Source: JACNIZ01 sp964344765
Lineage (GTDB): Bacteria; Planctomycetota; UBA1135
Reading direction: 5' to 3'
Assembly (NCBI GenBank): GCA_964344765.1
Contig: CAYFOM010000017.1
Span: 25,231 to 89,230, forward strand
Length of the DNA: 64,000 nt
The first letter of the stretch is position 1, and each line of letters starts with the position of its first letter. The notes beneath the pieces are model-generated. The model worked only from the letters and a program-made list of their open reading frames with translations. It was not told the DNA's origin and ran no database searches. Positions 1 through 8,840 of this stretch are shown piece by piece. A program made the position numbers and the translations under genes.

Positions 1-78
1 CGCTCGAGCAAAAAAGCGAAGGGCAAAAGCAAAGCCGCCAACGCCAATCACCTCAGTTTCCTGGGGGAGGGTGGCCGC

Positions 79-2826
79 ATGATCGCCGGCTGGATGGGCG
101 CGTTGGTCATCGGCATCGGCTCGCTGATCTCGTGGATCGCACGCCGCACCTGGGAAGCCTTGCACGGCCAACGCGGACGTCAACCTCTAGGCATGATGCT
201 GATCGCGATTTCCATCTTCGCGTTGGTTGCGTTGGTGAGTTATGCCGTAGGTGACCCCGGCTCCAACTGGTCAGGGCGAATCGGACACAGTCTGGCAGAC
301 GGATTGCTTCGTTTCCTCGGCTACGGCGCATTTTTGATCCCCGCCTTTGGCATCTTCTGGGGATTCGCGCGCTTGCTTCGCCATGCCGAAGGAAGCAGTG
401 CGGTGCTTAAGCTCACCGGCGTTTTGGTATTGGCACTCACCGTTTCGCTGAGCGCGCGCGGCCTAACCGGCGACGTCGCCGCGACGATGATGCTGCCCAA
501 TGGTCCGGGTGGTTGGTTCGGCAATAGGTTCTACCCGAACATTCGTGGAGCACTCGGCCAGTTTGGCGTGGTGACTTTGCTGGTGTTGCTGGGTGGGTTG
601 TCCTCGCTGTTTGCCACCGAATGGGCGTTTGTGCCGTTGATTCGCGACTTGGCGCGCAAAGGACGCGAGAGTTTGCGCCAACCGAATCTGCCGCTGCAAG
701 CCGAGCGACCGAGCTTGCGTGAGCAGACCAAGCGCAATCACGAAATGGCTAGCCAAGGCGTTAGGGGTGCTTGGGGCAAGTTCAAGCGCTTGCTGTCGCC
801 GTTCCACCCGCCGGGTGAGGCTGCTGGAGCTTCCGGCAATGCCGCAGATGTGGCGGGGGATGGTGCCGCCCAAGGTGGGGCGGCTGTCGGGTCAGCCACT
901 GGCGGAGCAGCGGGTGCCGCATCCGGCACGAGTGGTGATGCGGGTGCCCAACCGAATCTACCGCAGCGTCTAGATACCATTCCGGCAACTCTTCAGGGGA
1001 AGCGCTTGGAAGACGGCCAAGCACCTCCTCCATTGGAGGAGCAAAAGCCGCAAACTTCCGCTGCTGCGGCGAAGGCTGCCGCCGCCGAGCAAGAAGCGGC
1101 GAAAAAGCGTGCCGCCGAGCAGAAGAAAGCCGAGGTTGCAGCTGCAACCGCTGCGGCCGCCGCCAAGCAAGCAGCACAAGCCACGCCTGGCGAAGCCAAA
1201 GTCAGCGCGGCATCGGCGGCGTCGGCTGGGGTTTCGTCGGCGAAGTTGGCGGAATTGGAGGCCGGAGCCGGCGGATCGTTGCCCGGGATTTCGGAGGCGC
1301 CGGAAGAGCGGCACCATGCGTTGGATTTCGACAAAGAACCGGCCAAAAAACGTCGCAAGAAGCCGCGCTTGGATTCGCTGCCGGATCCGGGCGTATTGGA
1401 GCGTGGCGAGGTCGTCGATCGATCCAAAGCGCAGGCCGAAATCGATTCGCTGGGACGTCAACTGCAAGACGCCTTTGATGCATTCGGCTTGGACGGCCGC
1501 GTGGTCGGCGCCGAACGCGGACCGACGCTAACGCTGTTCGAGGTGCAATTGGCCACCGGCGTGTCGGTGAAGAAGCTCAATAACCAGCGCGACGACTTGG
1601 GCGTGGCTTTGGGCAGTCACGGTGTGCGCATTGTTTATCCGCTACCCGGTCGAACCACCGTCGGCATTGAGGTGCCGAACTTGAAGCGTGATCCGGTGCG
1701 TTTGAAAGACGTCTACGAAGGCGCCGACCTGACTTGGGAGAAGAATCGCCTGCCGATGGTGCTGGGTCGCGACACGCTAGGTAGTCCGGCGGTCGAAGAC
1801 TTGGCGAAGATGCCGCACATGCTGATTGCAGGTACAACCGGCTCGGGTAAGTCGGTGTGCTTGAACTCGATTTTGCTGACCATGCTGCTGCGGCGCACGC
1901 CGGAGCAGGTGCGCATGGTGCTGATCGATCCGAAGCAGGTTGAATTGCAGCTTTATCAAGACATTCCGCACCTGCTGTGTCCGGTGGTTACCGACATGAA
2001 GCGCGCGCCGTTCACGCTGGAATGGGCGGTGCGGGCGATGGAGGATCGGCTGCATCAATTCAAGCTGGCAGGAGTGCGCAACATCAGCGATTACAACGCG
2101 CTGTCGCCGACCGAGCTGAAGAAGCGCGTCGGCGAGGCTTACGACCCGGAAGAATTCCCGGACGCCATTCCATATTTCGTGCTCGTGATCGACGAACTGG
2201 CCGACTTGATGATGGTGTCGAAGAAGGAGGTCGAGATCGCGATTTCGCGATTGGCCGCCAAGGCGCGGGCTGCCGGTATTCACTTGCTGGTTGCCACGCA
2301 GCGTCCGTCCACCGACGTGGTCACCGGTTTGATCAAGATGAACTTGCCGGTGCGCATGGCCTTCCGCGTGACCTCGCTGGTTGATAGCCGCGTGATTCTC
2401 GACGAAGGCGGTGCCGAAGCGCTGCTGGGCAATGGTGACTTCCTCTACCGCCCGCCTGGTGCCAGCAGCATGACGCGTGGCCAGGGCGCGTTTGTGTCGG
2501 AAGAAGAGGTGCGCAAGATTTGCGATCACCTGCGCGAAAACGGCAAGCCGGAGTTCCTCGAGGACCTGGTGCAAATGAAGGGCGCAGCCGGCGGCGGCGG
2601 CGAGGTCGACGACCCGCTGTACGACGACGCGGTGCGCATCATTCTGCAATCAGGACGCGGTTCGGCGTCGCTGCTGCAGCGCGCGTTGTCGATCGGATAT
2701 ACCCGCGCCAGCCGCCTCATCGATATCATGACCGAGCAAGGTGTGCTGGGTCCCTTCGTCGGCTCCAAGGCTCGTGAAGTGATGCTGACGGTCGAAGAAT
2801 GGGAAGCGCAGCAAGGTTCGGAATAA
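79..2826 (+). CDS. ftsK: DNA translocase FtsK/SpoIIIE family
   Basis: ATP-driven DNA pump that clears and aligns chromosome ends at the division septum. The N-terminal ~190 residues are hydrophobic with about four to five membrane segments. A long Ala/Lys/Glu-rich linker follows (about 215-430), then the RecA-like motor with Walker A AGTTGSGKS at 584-592 and Walker B VLVIDELAD at 701-709. The C-terminal gamma winged helix (about 855-915) would read polar KOPS-type sequences. The ATG at 79 has a GGAGG nine bases upstream, but the same frame is open back to base 1 and reads as a plausible basic N-terminus (KKAKGKSKAA). The gene may therefore begin outside the window. It is first of a run with rimO, pgsA and a sigma-54 activator. 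The family call is secure; the exact start is not. Confidence 0.95.
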   Translation: MIAGWMGALVIGIGSLISWIARRTWEALHGQRGRQPLGMMLIAISIFALVALVSYAVGDPGSNWSGRIGHSLADGLLRFLGYGAFLIPAFGIFWGFARLLRHAEGSSAVLKLTGVLVLALTVSLSARGLTGDVAATMMLPNGPGGWFGNRFYPNIRGALGQFGVVTLLVLLGGLSSLFATEWAFVPLIRDLARKGRESLRQPNLPLQAERPSLREQTKRNHEMASQGVRGAWGKFKRLLSPFHPPGEAAGASGNAADVAGDGAAQGGAAVGSATGGAAGAASGTSGDAGAQPNLPQRLDTIPATLQGKRLEDGQAPPPLEEQKPQTSAAAAKAAAAEQEAAKKRAAEQKKAEVAAATAAAAAKQAAQATPGEAKVSAASAASAGVSSAKLAELEAGAGGSLPGISEAPEERHHALDFDKEPAKKRRKKPRLDSLPDPGVLERGEVVDRSKAQAEIDSLGRQLQDAFDAFGLDGRVVGAERGPTLTLFEVQLATGVSVKKLNNQRDDLGVALGSHGVRIVYPLPGRTTVGIEVPNLKRDPVRLKDVYEGADLTWEKNRLPMVLGRDTLGSPAVEDLAKMPHMLIAGTTGSGKSVCLNSILLTMLLRRTPEQVRMVLIDPKQVELQLYQDIPHLLCPVVTDMKRAPFTLEWAVRAMEDRLHQFKLAGVRNISDYNALSPTELKKRVGEAYDPEEFPDAIPYFVLVIDELADLMMVSKKEVEIAISRLAAKARAAGIHLLVATQRPSTDVVTGLIKMNLPVRMAFRVTSLVDSRVILDEGGAEALLGNGDFLYRPPGASSMTRGQGAFVSEEEVRKICDHLRENGKPEFLEDLVQMKGAAGGGGEVDDPLYDDAVRIILQSGRGSASLLQRALSIGYTRASRLIDIMTEQGVLGPFVGSKAREVMLTVEEWEAQQGSE

Positions 2827-2859
2827 CCGCCACCGCTTCCTTTTGCGGAGGCCGCCGTC

Positions 2860-4200
2860 ATGACTAGCAAAGACATTCACGTCGCACTGGTGCACCTGGG
2901 TTGTGCGCGCAACCTGATCGATTCCGAGAACATCCTTGGGCGCCTCGGTGCTGAGGGGTTCACGCTGACCGGGGATGTCGGCGCGGCCGATGTTGCGGTG
3001 TTGAATACATGCTCGTTCATTGGCGATGCGCGAGATGAATCGGAAGCGGCGATTGAGGAGCTGCTGGATGCCAAAAAGCAGGGCGCACTACGGTCCGTCA
3101 TTGTGGCCGGCTGCCTGCCTGAGAAGTTTCTGCCCGAGGTCGAAGCGCGCTTTCCCGATGTCGACGCCTTCCTTGGCCTGAGTGATTACTCAAACATCGC
3201 ACGCATCGTCGAAGAGGTGTTGCGCGGTCGCAAGGTACGCGTGGATTCCGGTGGTCGCGCGCCGCAAGGTCAGGGTGAGCTTCTGCGCCTGCTGCAAACA
3301 CCGCGAAGTTATGCCTATTTGCGGCCGTCGCATGGCTGCGATCACAACTGCGCCTTCTGCATCATTCCCGATATCCGCGGCCGCCAATCGAGCAAACCTG
3401 TTGCCACCGTGGTGTCCGAAGTCGAGCAACTGGTCGCCCAGGGAGTGCGCGAGGTCGTCGTGGTTGCCGAAGACACCACTGGTTACGGCACCGATGGCGG
3501 TGCCGGCGATGCCCGCCTTCCCGAGTTGGTTGAAGCCATGGCTCAGGTCGAGGGTTTGCGTTGGCTGCGCTTGATGTACGCCTACCCGAACGCATTCCCC
3601 TGGCGGCTGACCGATGTGATGAATGCGCACGACAACGTGGTGCCGTATTTGGACATCCCAATGCAGCACATCTCCACCCCGGTGCTGAAGCGCATGCGCC
3701 GCGGCGGCTCCAGCGACTCGGTGCGCCGCATCCTCGACCGCCTGCGCGACGAAGTTCCGGGCATTACCCTGCGTTCGACGGTGCTGGTCGGTCACCCCGG
3801 CGAGGGCGAAGCCGAATTCACCGAGTTGATGGACTTCCTCGATGAATACCGCCTCGATCGCGTCGGCGCCTTCGCTTATTCGCCCGAGCGCGGCACTCCG
3901 GCCGGCGACGACGAAGACCGCTGCAGCCACGAAGAAGCGATGCAGCGCCAAGCTTTGGTCATGCAACTGCAAGGGCAAATCCACTCCGAGTTGCAGCTAC
4001 AACGCGTCGGCCAGACCTGCGAAGTGTTGATCGACGAAAGCGACGGCGATTGGGCCATCGGCCGTACCCACGCCGATGCGCCGGAAGTGGATTCCATCGT
4101 TCAGATTCACGATCCGCAACACAATTTGAGCACCGGATCGATGCTGATGGCTACGATAACCGCCGCGGACGGCTACGATCTCACAGCGGAGCCCGCCTAA
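2860..4200 (+). CDS. rimO: Ribosomal protein S12 methylthiotransferase RimO
   Basis: Radical SAM enzyme that methylthiolates a conserved Asp of ribosomal protein S12. The N-terminal MTTase domain has its three cluster cysteines (LGCARN, NTCSF, AGCLPE). The radical SAM domain carries CDHNCAFC with Cys160, Cys164 and Cys167, and a TRAM-like domain ends the 446-residue chain. The length matches the family. The motif spacing and the CIIP sequence after the cluster fit RimO better than MiaB. It lies 33 bases after ftsK and 12 bases before pgsA, so co-transcription is likely. GCGGAGG before the ATG can act as ribosome binding site. Confidence 0.95.
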   Translation: MTSKDIHVALVHLGCARNLIDSENILGRLGAEGFTLTGDVGAADVAVLNTCSFIGDARDESEAAIEELLDAKKQGALRSVIVAGCLPEKFLPEVEARFPDVDAFLGLSDYSNIARIVEEVLRGRKVRVDSGGRAPQGQGELLRLLQTPRSYAYLRPSHGCDHNCAFCIIPDIRGRQSSKPVATVVSEVEQLVAQGVREVVVVAEDTTGYGTDGGAGDARLPELVEAMAQVEGLRWLRLMYAYPNAFPWRLTDVMNAHDNVVPYLDIPMQHISTPVLKRMRRGGSSDSVRRILDRLRDEVPGITLRSTVLVGHPGEGEAEFTELMDFLDEYRLDRVGAFAYSPERGTPAGDDEDRCSHEEAMQRQALVMQLQGQIHSELQLQRVGQTCEVLIDESDGDWAIGRTHADAPEVDSIVQIHDPQHNLSTGSMLMATITAADGYDLTAEPA

Positions 4201-4212
4201 ACTTCCTCCCCA

Positions 4213-4857
4213 ATGGACAGCAAGCAAATCCCGAATATCGTTACGATGAGCCGCCTGGTTCTGGCGGTGGCGGCGTTTTGGTTTATGGGCGAGGTGCTCG
4301 AACACGGCACGGTCGGCGACGAGGCTTCCAGCGACGCGTTTTGGGCTTTCTGGTTGTTCCTACTCGCGTCGATTTCCGACTTCCTCGACGGCTATCTGGC
4401 ACGCAAATACAACTGGGTCACCGCCTTCGGCCGCGTCGCCGATCCGGTGGTCGACAAAGTTTTGACCCTCGGCTCGCTGACCTACCTGGCTGCAACACCT
4501 GCATACGCCCGCGACGGCGATTTACTAGCTGTCATGCCTGTGTGGGCCGTGGTGCTGATGATGGCGCGCGAATTCCTGGTCACAGCATTGCGCGGCCTGG
4601 TGGAAAGTCGCGGCCTGTCCTTCGGCGCCGACCGCTACGGCAAGCTGAAGCTGATCATTCAGGTGGTGTACATCGCCATCCCGTTGGGGATCATGGGCGG
4701 CATCCCGCGCTTCCTCTACCTGGACTTCTTGGTATTCACCAGGCAACCGCACCTGTTTGCGGCGCTATTCGTTGCCATGGTTGGACTTACGGTGCTGTCC
4801 GGTGTGAATTACATCGTCCGTGGCGCCAAGTTGCTAAGCCAAGCCCCTGCGGAATGA
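4213..4857 (+). CDS. pgsA: CDP-diacylglycerol-glycerol-3-phosphate phosphatidyltransferase
   Basis: Integral membrane enzyme that makes phosphatidylglycerophosphate, the committed step to phosphatidylglycerol. The CDP-alcohol phosphotransferase signature is complete, running DFLDGYLARKYN then GRVADPVVD, with all Asp residues of the D-x2-DG-x2-AR-x8-G-x3-D-x3-D motif. There are several hydrophobic segments over 214 residues, slightly longer than the usual ~185. Its TGA overlaps the ATG of the next gene (ATGA), indicating translational coupling. CDP-alcohol transferases can differ in acceptor, but glycerol-3-phosphate is the likeliest given the overall resemblance to PgsA. Confidence 0.9.
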   Translation: MDSKQIPNIVTMSRLVLAVAAFWFMGEVLEHGTVGDEASSDAFWAFWLFLLASISDFLDGYLARKYNWVTAFGRVADPVVDKVLTLGSLTYLAATPAYARDGDLLAVMPVWAVVLMMAREFLVTALRGLVESRGLSFGADRYGKLKLIIQVVYIAIPLGIMGGIPRFLYLDFLVFTRQPHLFAALFVAMVGLTVLSGVNYIVRGAKLLSQAPAE

Positions 4858-5741
4858 ACCTCCTGAAAGACGAAATATTAAACCTGCTCGACCAAGCCGA
4901 CGGTCTCCCCGCCGCCGAACGCACCGAGCTCGCCACCCTGATTCGCGGCTGGGCCGACGCCCAGGCCGAGGGTGAATGCGAACCAGCCGACGGCTTCCCC
5001 GGCAAGTTCGGCATGATCGGTGAATCGCCGGAAATGCAGGCGGTGTTTGAGCTGATCGCGTGCGTCATGCATACCGACGTGCCCATTTTGGTCACCGGCG
5101 AAACCGGTACCGGCAAGGAGCTGATTGCCAGCGCGCTGCACGATTATGGTCCGCGGCGTAAAGGACCGTTTGTAGCGGTGAATTGCGCTGCGATTCCGGC
5201 GTCGCTTTTGGAAAGTGAGATCTTTGGTCACGTCAAAGGCGCTTTCACCGGAGCTCACAAAGATCGCAAAGGCTACGCTGAAGCAGCCAACCACGGCACC
5301 TTGTTCTTGGATGAGATCGGCGAAATGCCGGTGGAAATGCAAGCCAAGTTGCTGCGCTTCCTCCAAGAGGGTGAAGTACGTCCCGTCGGTGGCAATAAGG
5401 TCAGCATCGTCGATGTAAGGGTTGTAGCTGCAACCAACCGAGATTTGGCCGACCGCATTAAGGCCGGCGAATTCCGCGAAGACCTTTACTACCGGTTGGC
5501 GGTCCTAACTTTGTCGCTGCCCGCCCTGCGCGAACGCAAAACCGATATTGCCCACCTGGCCAAGTTCCTTCTATCTAAAAACAAAGGTGAAGGTTTGCCC
5601 ACCGCCAAGCTCGATGATTCGGCGATGCAGGCACTGCAGCAGTCCGATTGGCCCGGCAATATCCGTCAACTTCAGAACGAGCTGACCCGCGCAGCCGCAT
5701 TCGCCAAAGGCGGCGTGCTTACTTCCAAGGATTTTGAATAA
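4854..5741 (+). CDS. Sigma-54 interaction AAA+ activator lacking DNA-binding domain
   Basis: Bacterial enhancer-binding protein core that would remodel sigma-54 RNA polymerase. The 295-residue protein has a short N-terminal region (~50 residues), Walker A GETGTGKE from residue 82, the sigma-54-contacting loop GAFTGA at 129-134, a Walker B LFLDEIGEMP and the AAA+ lid. It ends right after the lid, with no Fis-type helix-turn-helix, and there is no receiver, GAF or PAS sensor in front. The start was placed at the ATG overlapping the pgsA stop; the frame stays open upstream but only as a shadow of rimO and pgsA. HTH-less activators are known to work from solution, so this one may regulate many promoters or rely on a partner protein. 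Confidence 0.88.
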   Translation: MNLLKDEILNLLDQADGLPAAERTELATLIRGWADAQAEGECEPADGFPGKFGMIGESPEMQAVFELIACVMHTDVPILVTGETGTGKELIASALHDYGPRRKGPFVAVNCAAIPASLLESEIFGHVKGAFTGAHKDRKGYAEAANHGTLFLDEIGEMPVEMQAKLLRFLQEGEVRPVGGNKVSIVDVRVVAATNRDLADRIKAGEFREDLYYRLAVLTLSLPALRERKTDIAHLAKFLLSKNKGEGLPTAKLDDSAMQALQQSDWPGNIRQLQNELTRAAAFAKGGVLTSKDFE

Positions 5742-5750
5742 GCGCCGCGC

Positions 5751-6908
5751 TTAGGCAGGGAGCGACATCGCCTTGTCGTAAGCCTGCAGTGTTTGCCGCG
5801 CCGCTTCTTCCCAGGTGAATTTCAGCGCATGGGCCAAGCCCTGCTGCTGAAGCCGCTTTTTTTGGCCTTCGTCATCCTGAATTTGCAGCATGGTTCGCGC
5901 AATGGATGCCGGATCATTGGGTTGGAACAGCAGCGCATTGCCGCCGGTCGCTTCTGGTAGGGCGCCGCGGTTCGAGCAAAGCACCGGCGTACCGGCGGCC
6001 ATGGCCTCAAGCACGGTGATCCCGGTTCCTTCGTGATAAGCCGGATGAACCATGGCCTCGGCGCCGGCCACCACATGGGCCAATTCTTCTTGCGGCAAGA
6101 AACCCGGGAAGTGAAGGCGATCCTGTAGCCGTGGCCGAGCCCGGCAAGCCTTGATGATGGACTCGGAACGCCACCCATGGGGACCCACCAGCGCCAAATC
6201 CGAGGTCAATCCTTGAGTCAACGCCATTTCATAGCCGTCGACGAGGTTCTTCAGGTTTTTGCGCGGCTCCAATGCTCCGAGGAAAACCAAGTACGGACGT
6301 TTGTCCAAGCCATATTTAGCCTGAGTGCGGTCAATCAAATGGCGGTTGCCGCGTGCCGTGGTGAAATCCTTGGCGGTACCGGGATGAATCACCGTGGTGC
6401 GCCCGCGTGGAACCCGGTAAAGCCGCACCAAATCCTCGCGCGTGCCTTGGCTGGTGCAAATCCACATGCAAACCCGGTTGGCAATGCTGCGGAAGCCCTG
6501 CTCCAACCGTGCAACTTGCTTTGGCTGGAATAGCTGCGGGTGATTGTGATGCAGCAAAGACTGCACGCTGACCACCACCCGTGCCTGGGTGCGCAAGAAC
6601 CAGCGTGGGTGGCTGAGGTGCAATAGGTCGATTTGCCCGGGCCCTAGCCATTCGGTGCGCAACCCCAGCCGTCCCAGGGTGGCCAATAATGACGACGACG
6701 CCCAATGGTGATGAACGCCGGCGCCTGTGGCCGCCAATGCAGTGAGCATCGATGTGCGCCAAGGGTATGCGCTGGCCGACAGGATGGAAAACTGGCTCGG
6801 ATCTTCCGCTTGATCCAGCAATGCCGGAAGGAGTTGACGCCAAGAAGCGTCGGCTCCACCCCGGATGTGTTGCCGGGTGAGCCGTCTTCCGTCTAAAAGT
6901 ACGCGCAT
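5751..6908 (-). CDS. Glycosyltransferase family 4 (GT-B)
   Basis: Retaining GT-B glycosyltransferase of 385 residues, likely cytoplasmic and involved in envelope or exopolysaccharide building. The C-terminal half has the sugar-nucleotide site: GALEPRKNLKNLV in the linker region and the E-x7-E type motif in EGTGITVLEAMAAGTP, followed by SNRGALPEATGGNALLF. The N-terminal half (acceptor side) is typical for the class, with an RGGADASW loop. It stands alone, convergent with the sigma-54 activator (9 bases between stops). The ATG at 6908 has no clear Shine-Dalgarno sequence. One copy of a repeat shared with the window end lies 17-50 bases upstream of this start. Donor and acceptor cannot be read from sequence. 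Confidence 0.88.
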   Translation of the reverse strand: MRVLLDGRRLTRQHIRGGADASWRQLLPALLDQAEDPSQFSILSASAYPWRTSMLTALAATGAGVHHHWASSSLLATLGRLGLRTEWLGPGQIDLLHLSHPRWFLRTQARVVVSVQSLLHHNHPQLFQPKQVARLEQGFRSIANRVCMWICTSQGTREDLVRLYRVPRGRTTVIHPGTAKDFTTARGNRHLIDRTQAKYGLDKRPYLVFLGALEPRKNLKNLVDGYEMALTQGLTSDLALVGPHGWRSESIIKACRARPRLQDRLHFPGFLPQEELAHVVAGAEAMVHPAYHEGTGITVLEAMAAGTPVLCSNRGALPEATGGNALLFQPNDPASIARTMLQIQDDEGQKKRLQQQGLAHALKFTWEEAARQTLQAYDKAMSLPA

Positions 6909-6924
6909 TGCGAAGAATTTTTGT

Positions 6925-6957
6925 GGCTGGTTGGATTCTTCAGAGCCACCTATTAAT
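6925..6957 (+). repeat. Short dispersed repeat, copy 1
   Basis: A stretch of 33 bases that is closely matched at 63853-63883. Both begin GGCTGGT, continue with a one-base change into GGATT, then after a 3-5 base variable spacer read GAGCCACCTAT followed by T or C and AAT. This copy is in the upstream region of the 5751-6908 glycosyltransferase. Its function is unknown. Reading it as a folded RNA gives only short stems (GTGGCT with AGCCAC) that are not conserved in the second copy. Confidence 0.5.
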
Positions 6958-7495
6958 GGTAGTGGCCTCGGTCGGTTTCCGTTCCGTTCCGGCCGCTACA
7001 TGTGGTAGGCATCCTAGTCGCGTTCCTCCTAATGCCGAGATTTTATAAGAATTTGGAGTAAAAAACTGATAAATGGCCATAAGTGGTTTCAGTTAAACGC
7101 TTTATGGGGATCATGAGGGGCTATCTTTAAGTTTAGTGCTTTTGCAAGCTATGCAATTGCGCACGTAAGTCCTTTGTTTTCATGCCATTGTGTACCTTTA
7201 GCCAAAAAGGCCCCGATCTTGGGAGAAATAGGAAAACAGCCCAATTCCGGGTCGATGGTTACGGGAAGGACTTCAGCACATTGCTTCGGTTCTTGCAGAA
7301 AGGGCTTGCATCCCTAAGCCGTCACGGCAAAATGTTTCGCCAACTTTCTAAACGGTCCCCCAAGGGCTTGAAAGTTGACTTGAAAATTCGCTGCTTGCAC
7401 CCCTTTCCCCGGGTGGGACTCGACCTTCGTCGAATCCTAGCAATCAGAGAATTCACTCCCCGCACGGGGAAACCACTCAGCCTCTCCAGGCTTCT

Positions 7496-7501
7496 AGGAG
7501 G
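7496..7501 (+). promoter_or_regulatory. Strong ribosome binding site of the porin
   Basis: A perfect AGGAGG lies five bases before the ATG at 7507 and only two before an in-frame GTG at 7504. The spacing favours the ATG. Such a canonical site is rare in this window, where many genes lack one, and fits an abundant protein. Confidence 0.75.
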
Positions 7502-7506
7502 AAGTG

Positions 7507-8757
7507 ATGAAGGTTCACATGATCACATTGGCGGCAATTGCTGCTGCATCCCTGAGTGCTCAGGGCGTCGCCCAACAGGGCGAGCAGTCCCTCGAGCGCG
7601 CTCTGGCCGATCTCAACAACGGCCTCACTGCTCCGGCAGGTAGCTCTTCTTACGACATTAGCGGCGACGCTCGCTTGCGTAACCTGTACACGTCCGGTGG
7701 CACTTCCAAGGACGTGGACACTCGTGCTCGCTTGAACTTCGAGTTCAACGTAAACGAGAACGCTGGCGCCGTCGTGAGCATCCTTGGTTTCGAGCACTGG
7801 GGTACCCAGGTCGCCGATACCGCAACTGGTAGCAAGACTGGCATCAACAACGTTGCCGGCTTGGCGCCTGGTCATGACACTCGCATCGATCAGGCTTACT
7901 ACTGGGCTCACGATTTGTTCGGCGATGGTGGCACCGCGACTCTCGGCCGTAAGTACTTCACCGTTGGCTCCGGCCGCATTCTTGGTTCGGATGACTGGGA
8001 TCAGTCGCCGTCGAAGCAAACTGGTCTGTGGTACGCCCACGAGGCTGGTGGCCTGAACTTCCAGGCTTTCTTCATTAACGCCCAGGATGGTGGCGGTCTG
8101 AGTGGTGGTCTCTACCCCAGCGAAGACTACTTCGGTTTTGCCTTTGATTACGTCTTTGAAGGTGGAGAGACCGTTGGCGACATTCATATTTCGCCTTACT
8201 TGGTTTCCGCTCGCGACAACGGTTTGACCCTGGAAGATGGCTTCTACTTGGGCGCTGAGTTCTCCGGTAACCTGGCTGGTTTCGGCTGGGGTGCTGAGTG
8301 GGCCAAGCTCGACGAAGATAGCTCCGGCGTTGGTGGCGGCACTGCTTACGTGCTGAACACCACCATCGGCTTGGACGCTCTCGAGTCCATCCCGGGCGTT
8401 GAAGACGGCAGCTTGTTGCTGCAGATCACCGGCGCTGACGACGACTTCATGCCTCTGGCTCCGGTTTACCACGGTGTCGCTGGTTTGCGTGACGCCCTCG
8501 GTCGTGGCGGTATCTGGACTCCGGACACCGACACCCTGAGTGCTCACCTCGGCTTCGCTCCTGGTGAAAACTGGAACGGCATGATCTCTTACTACGGCGT
8601 GGAAGTCGGCTCTGCCGACCTGACCGAATGGGACATCCAGTTCGGTACCACCTTGGTAGACGCTGTTGACCTGTGGTTCGGCTACGCCCACACCGATAGC
8701 GACGATGGCTTGCCGGATGACGACACCCTGTGGACTGTCATCTCCCTGCCTTTCTAG
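7507..8757 (+). CDS. Outer membrane porin-like beta-barrel protein
   Basis: Exported 416-residue protein with an N-terminal signal peptide (ITLAAIAAASLSAQGVA) and a mature part of alternating polar/apolar strands rich in Gly, Asp, Trp and Tyr. It ends in Phe, the C-terminal signature recognised by the outer membrane assembly machine. Segments such as YDISGDARLRNLY and the long strand-turn pattern resemble general or alginate-export-type porins. Codon choice leans strongly to GCT, GGT, CGT, AAC and TTC, unlike neighbours, which together with a perfect AGGAGG and a strong terminator suggests one of the most abundant cell proteins. It is a single-gene transcription unit. Substrate is unknown. 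Confidence 0.82.
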   Translation: MKVHMITLAAIAAASLSAQGVAQQGEQSLERALADLNNGLTAPAGSSSYDISGDARLRNLYTSGGTSKDVDTRARLNFEFNVNENAGAVVSILGFEHWGTQVADTATGSKTGINNVAGLAPGHDTRIDQAYYWAHDLFGDGGTATLGRKYFTVGSGRILGSDDWDQSPSKQTGLWYAHEAGGLNFQAFFINAQDGGGLSGGLYPSEDYFGFAFDYVFEGGETVGDIHISPYLVSARDNGLTLEDGFYLGAEFSGNLAGFGWGAEWAKLDEDSSGVGGGTAYVLNTTIGLDALESIPGVEDGSLLLQITGADDDFMPLAPVYHGVAGLRDALGRGGIWTPDTDTLSAHLGFAPGENWNGMISYYGVEVGSADLTEWDIQFGTTLVDAVDLWFGYAHTDSDDGLPDDDTLWTVISLPF

Positions 8758-8780
8758 TCCAGAACTAGAAACCAACTTAA

Positions 8781-8812
8781 GGCGAGAGTGCTTAGGCGCT
8801 CTCGCCTTTTTT
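8781..8812 (+). terminator. Rho-independent terminator of porin
   Basis: An 11-pair stem (GGCGAGAGTGC with GCGCTCTCGCC, one G-T wobble) closes a TTAG loop and is followed by six T residues. It lies 24 bases after the porin stop. It is the clearest intrinsic terminator in the window. Confidence 0.93.
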
Positions 8813-8840
8813 GTTGGGTATTGGGTTGTGTGGTTCTGGT

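Larger units (their letters stand above)
6909..7506. other. Long intergenic region upstream of porin
   Basis: About 600 bases between a minus-strand glycosyltransferase and the plus-strand porin. The part from 7030 to 7200 is distinctly AT-rich compared with the rest of the window and probably holds the porin promoter. The remainder would be a long untranslated leader. A short open frame from 7182 runs into the porin in another frame and has no coding look. A repeat copy sits at 6925-6957. I see no tRNA, riboswitch or CRISPR here. Confidence 0.5.

Noticed and set aside
4050..4853. Open frame extending upstream of the sigma-54 activator
   Set aside because: It overlaps rimO and pgsA in another frame and has an Arg/Pro-rich shadow composition. 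The coupled ATG at 4854 fits the domain.
6925..7040. Possible riboswitch or 6S RNA at the repeat
   Set aside because: No known aptamer or 6S consensus can be matched and stems are not conserved between the two copies. Kept only as a repeat.
7182..7643. Open frame in the porin leader
   Set aside because: Runs into the porin gene in a different frame, Arg/Lys/Ser-rich, no ribosome site.
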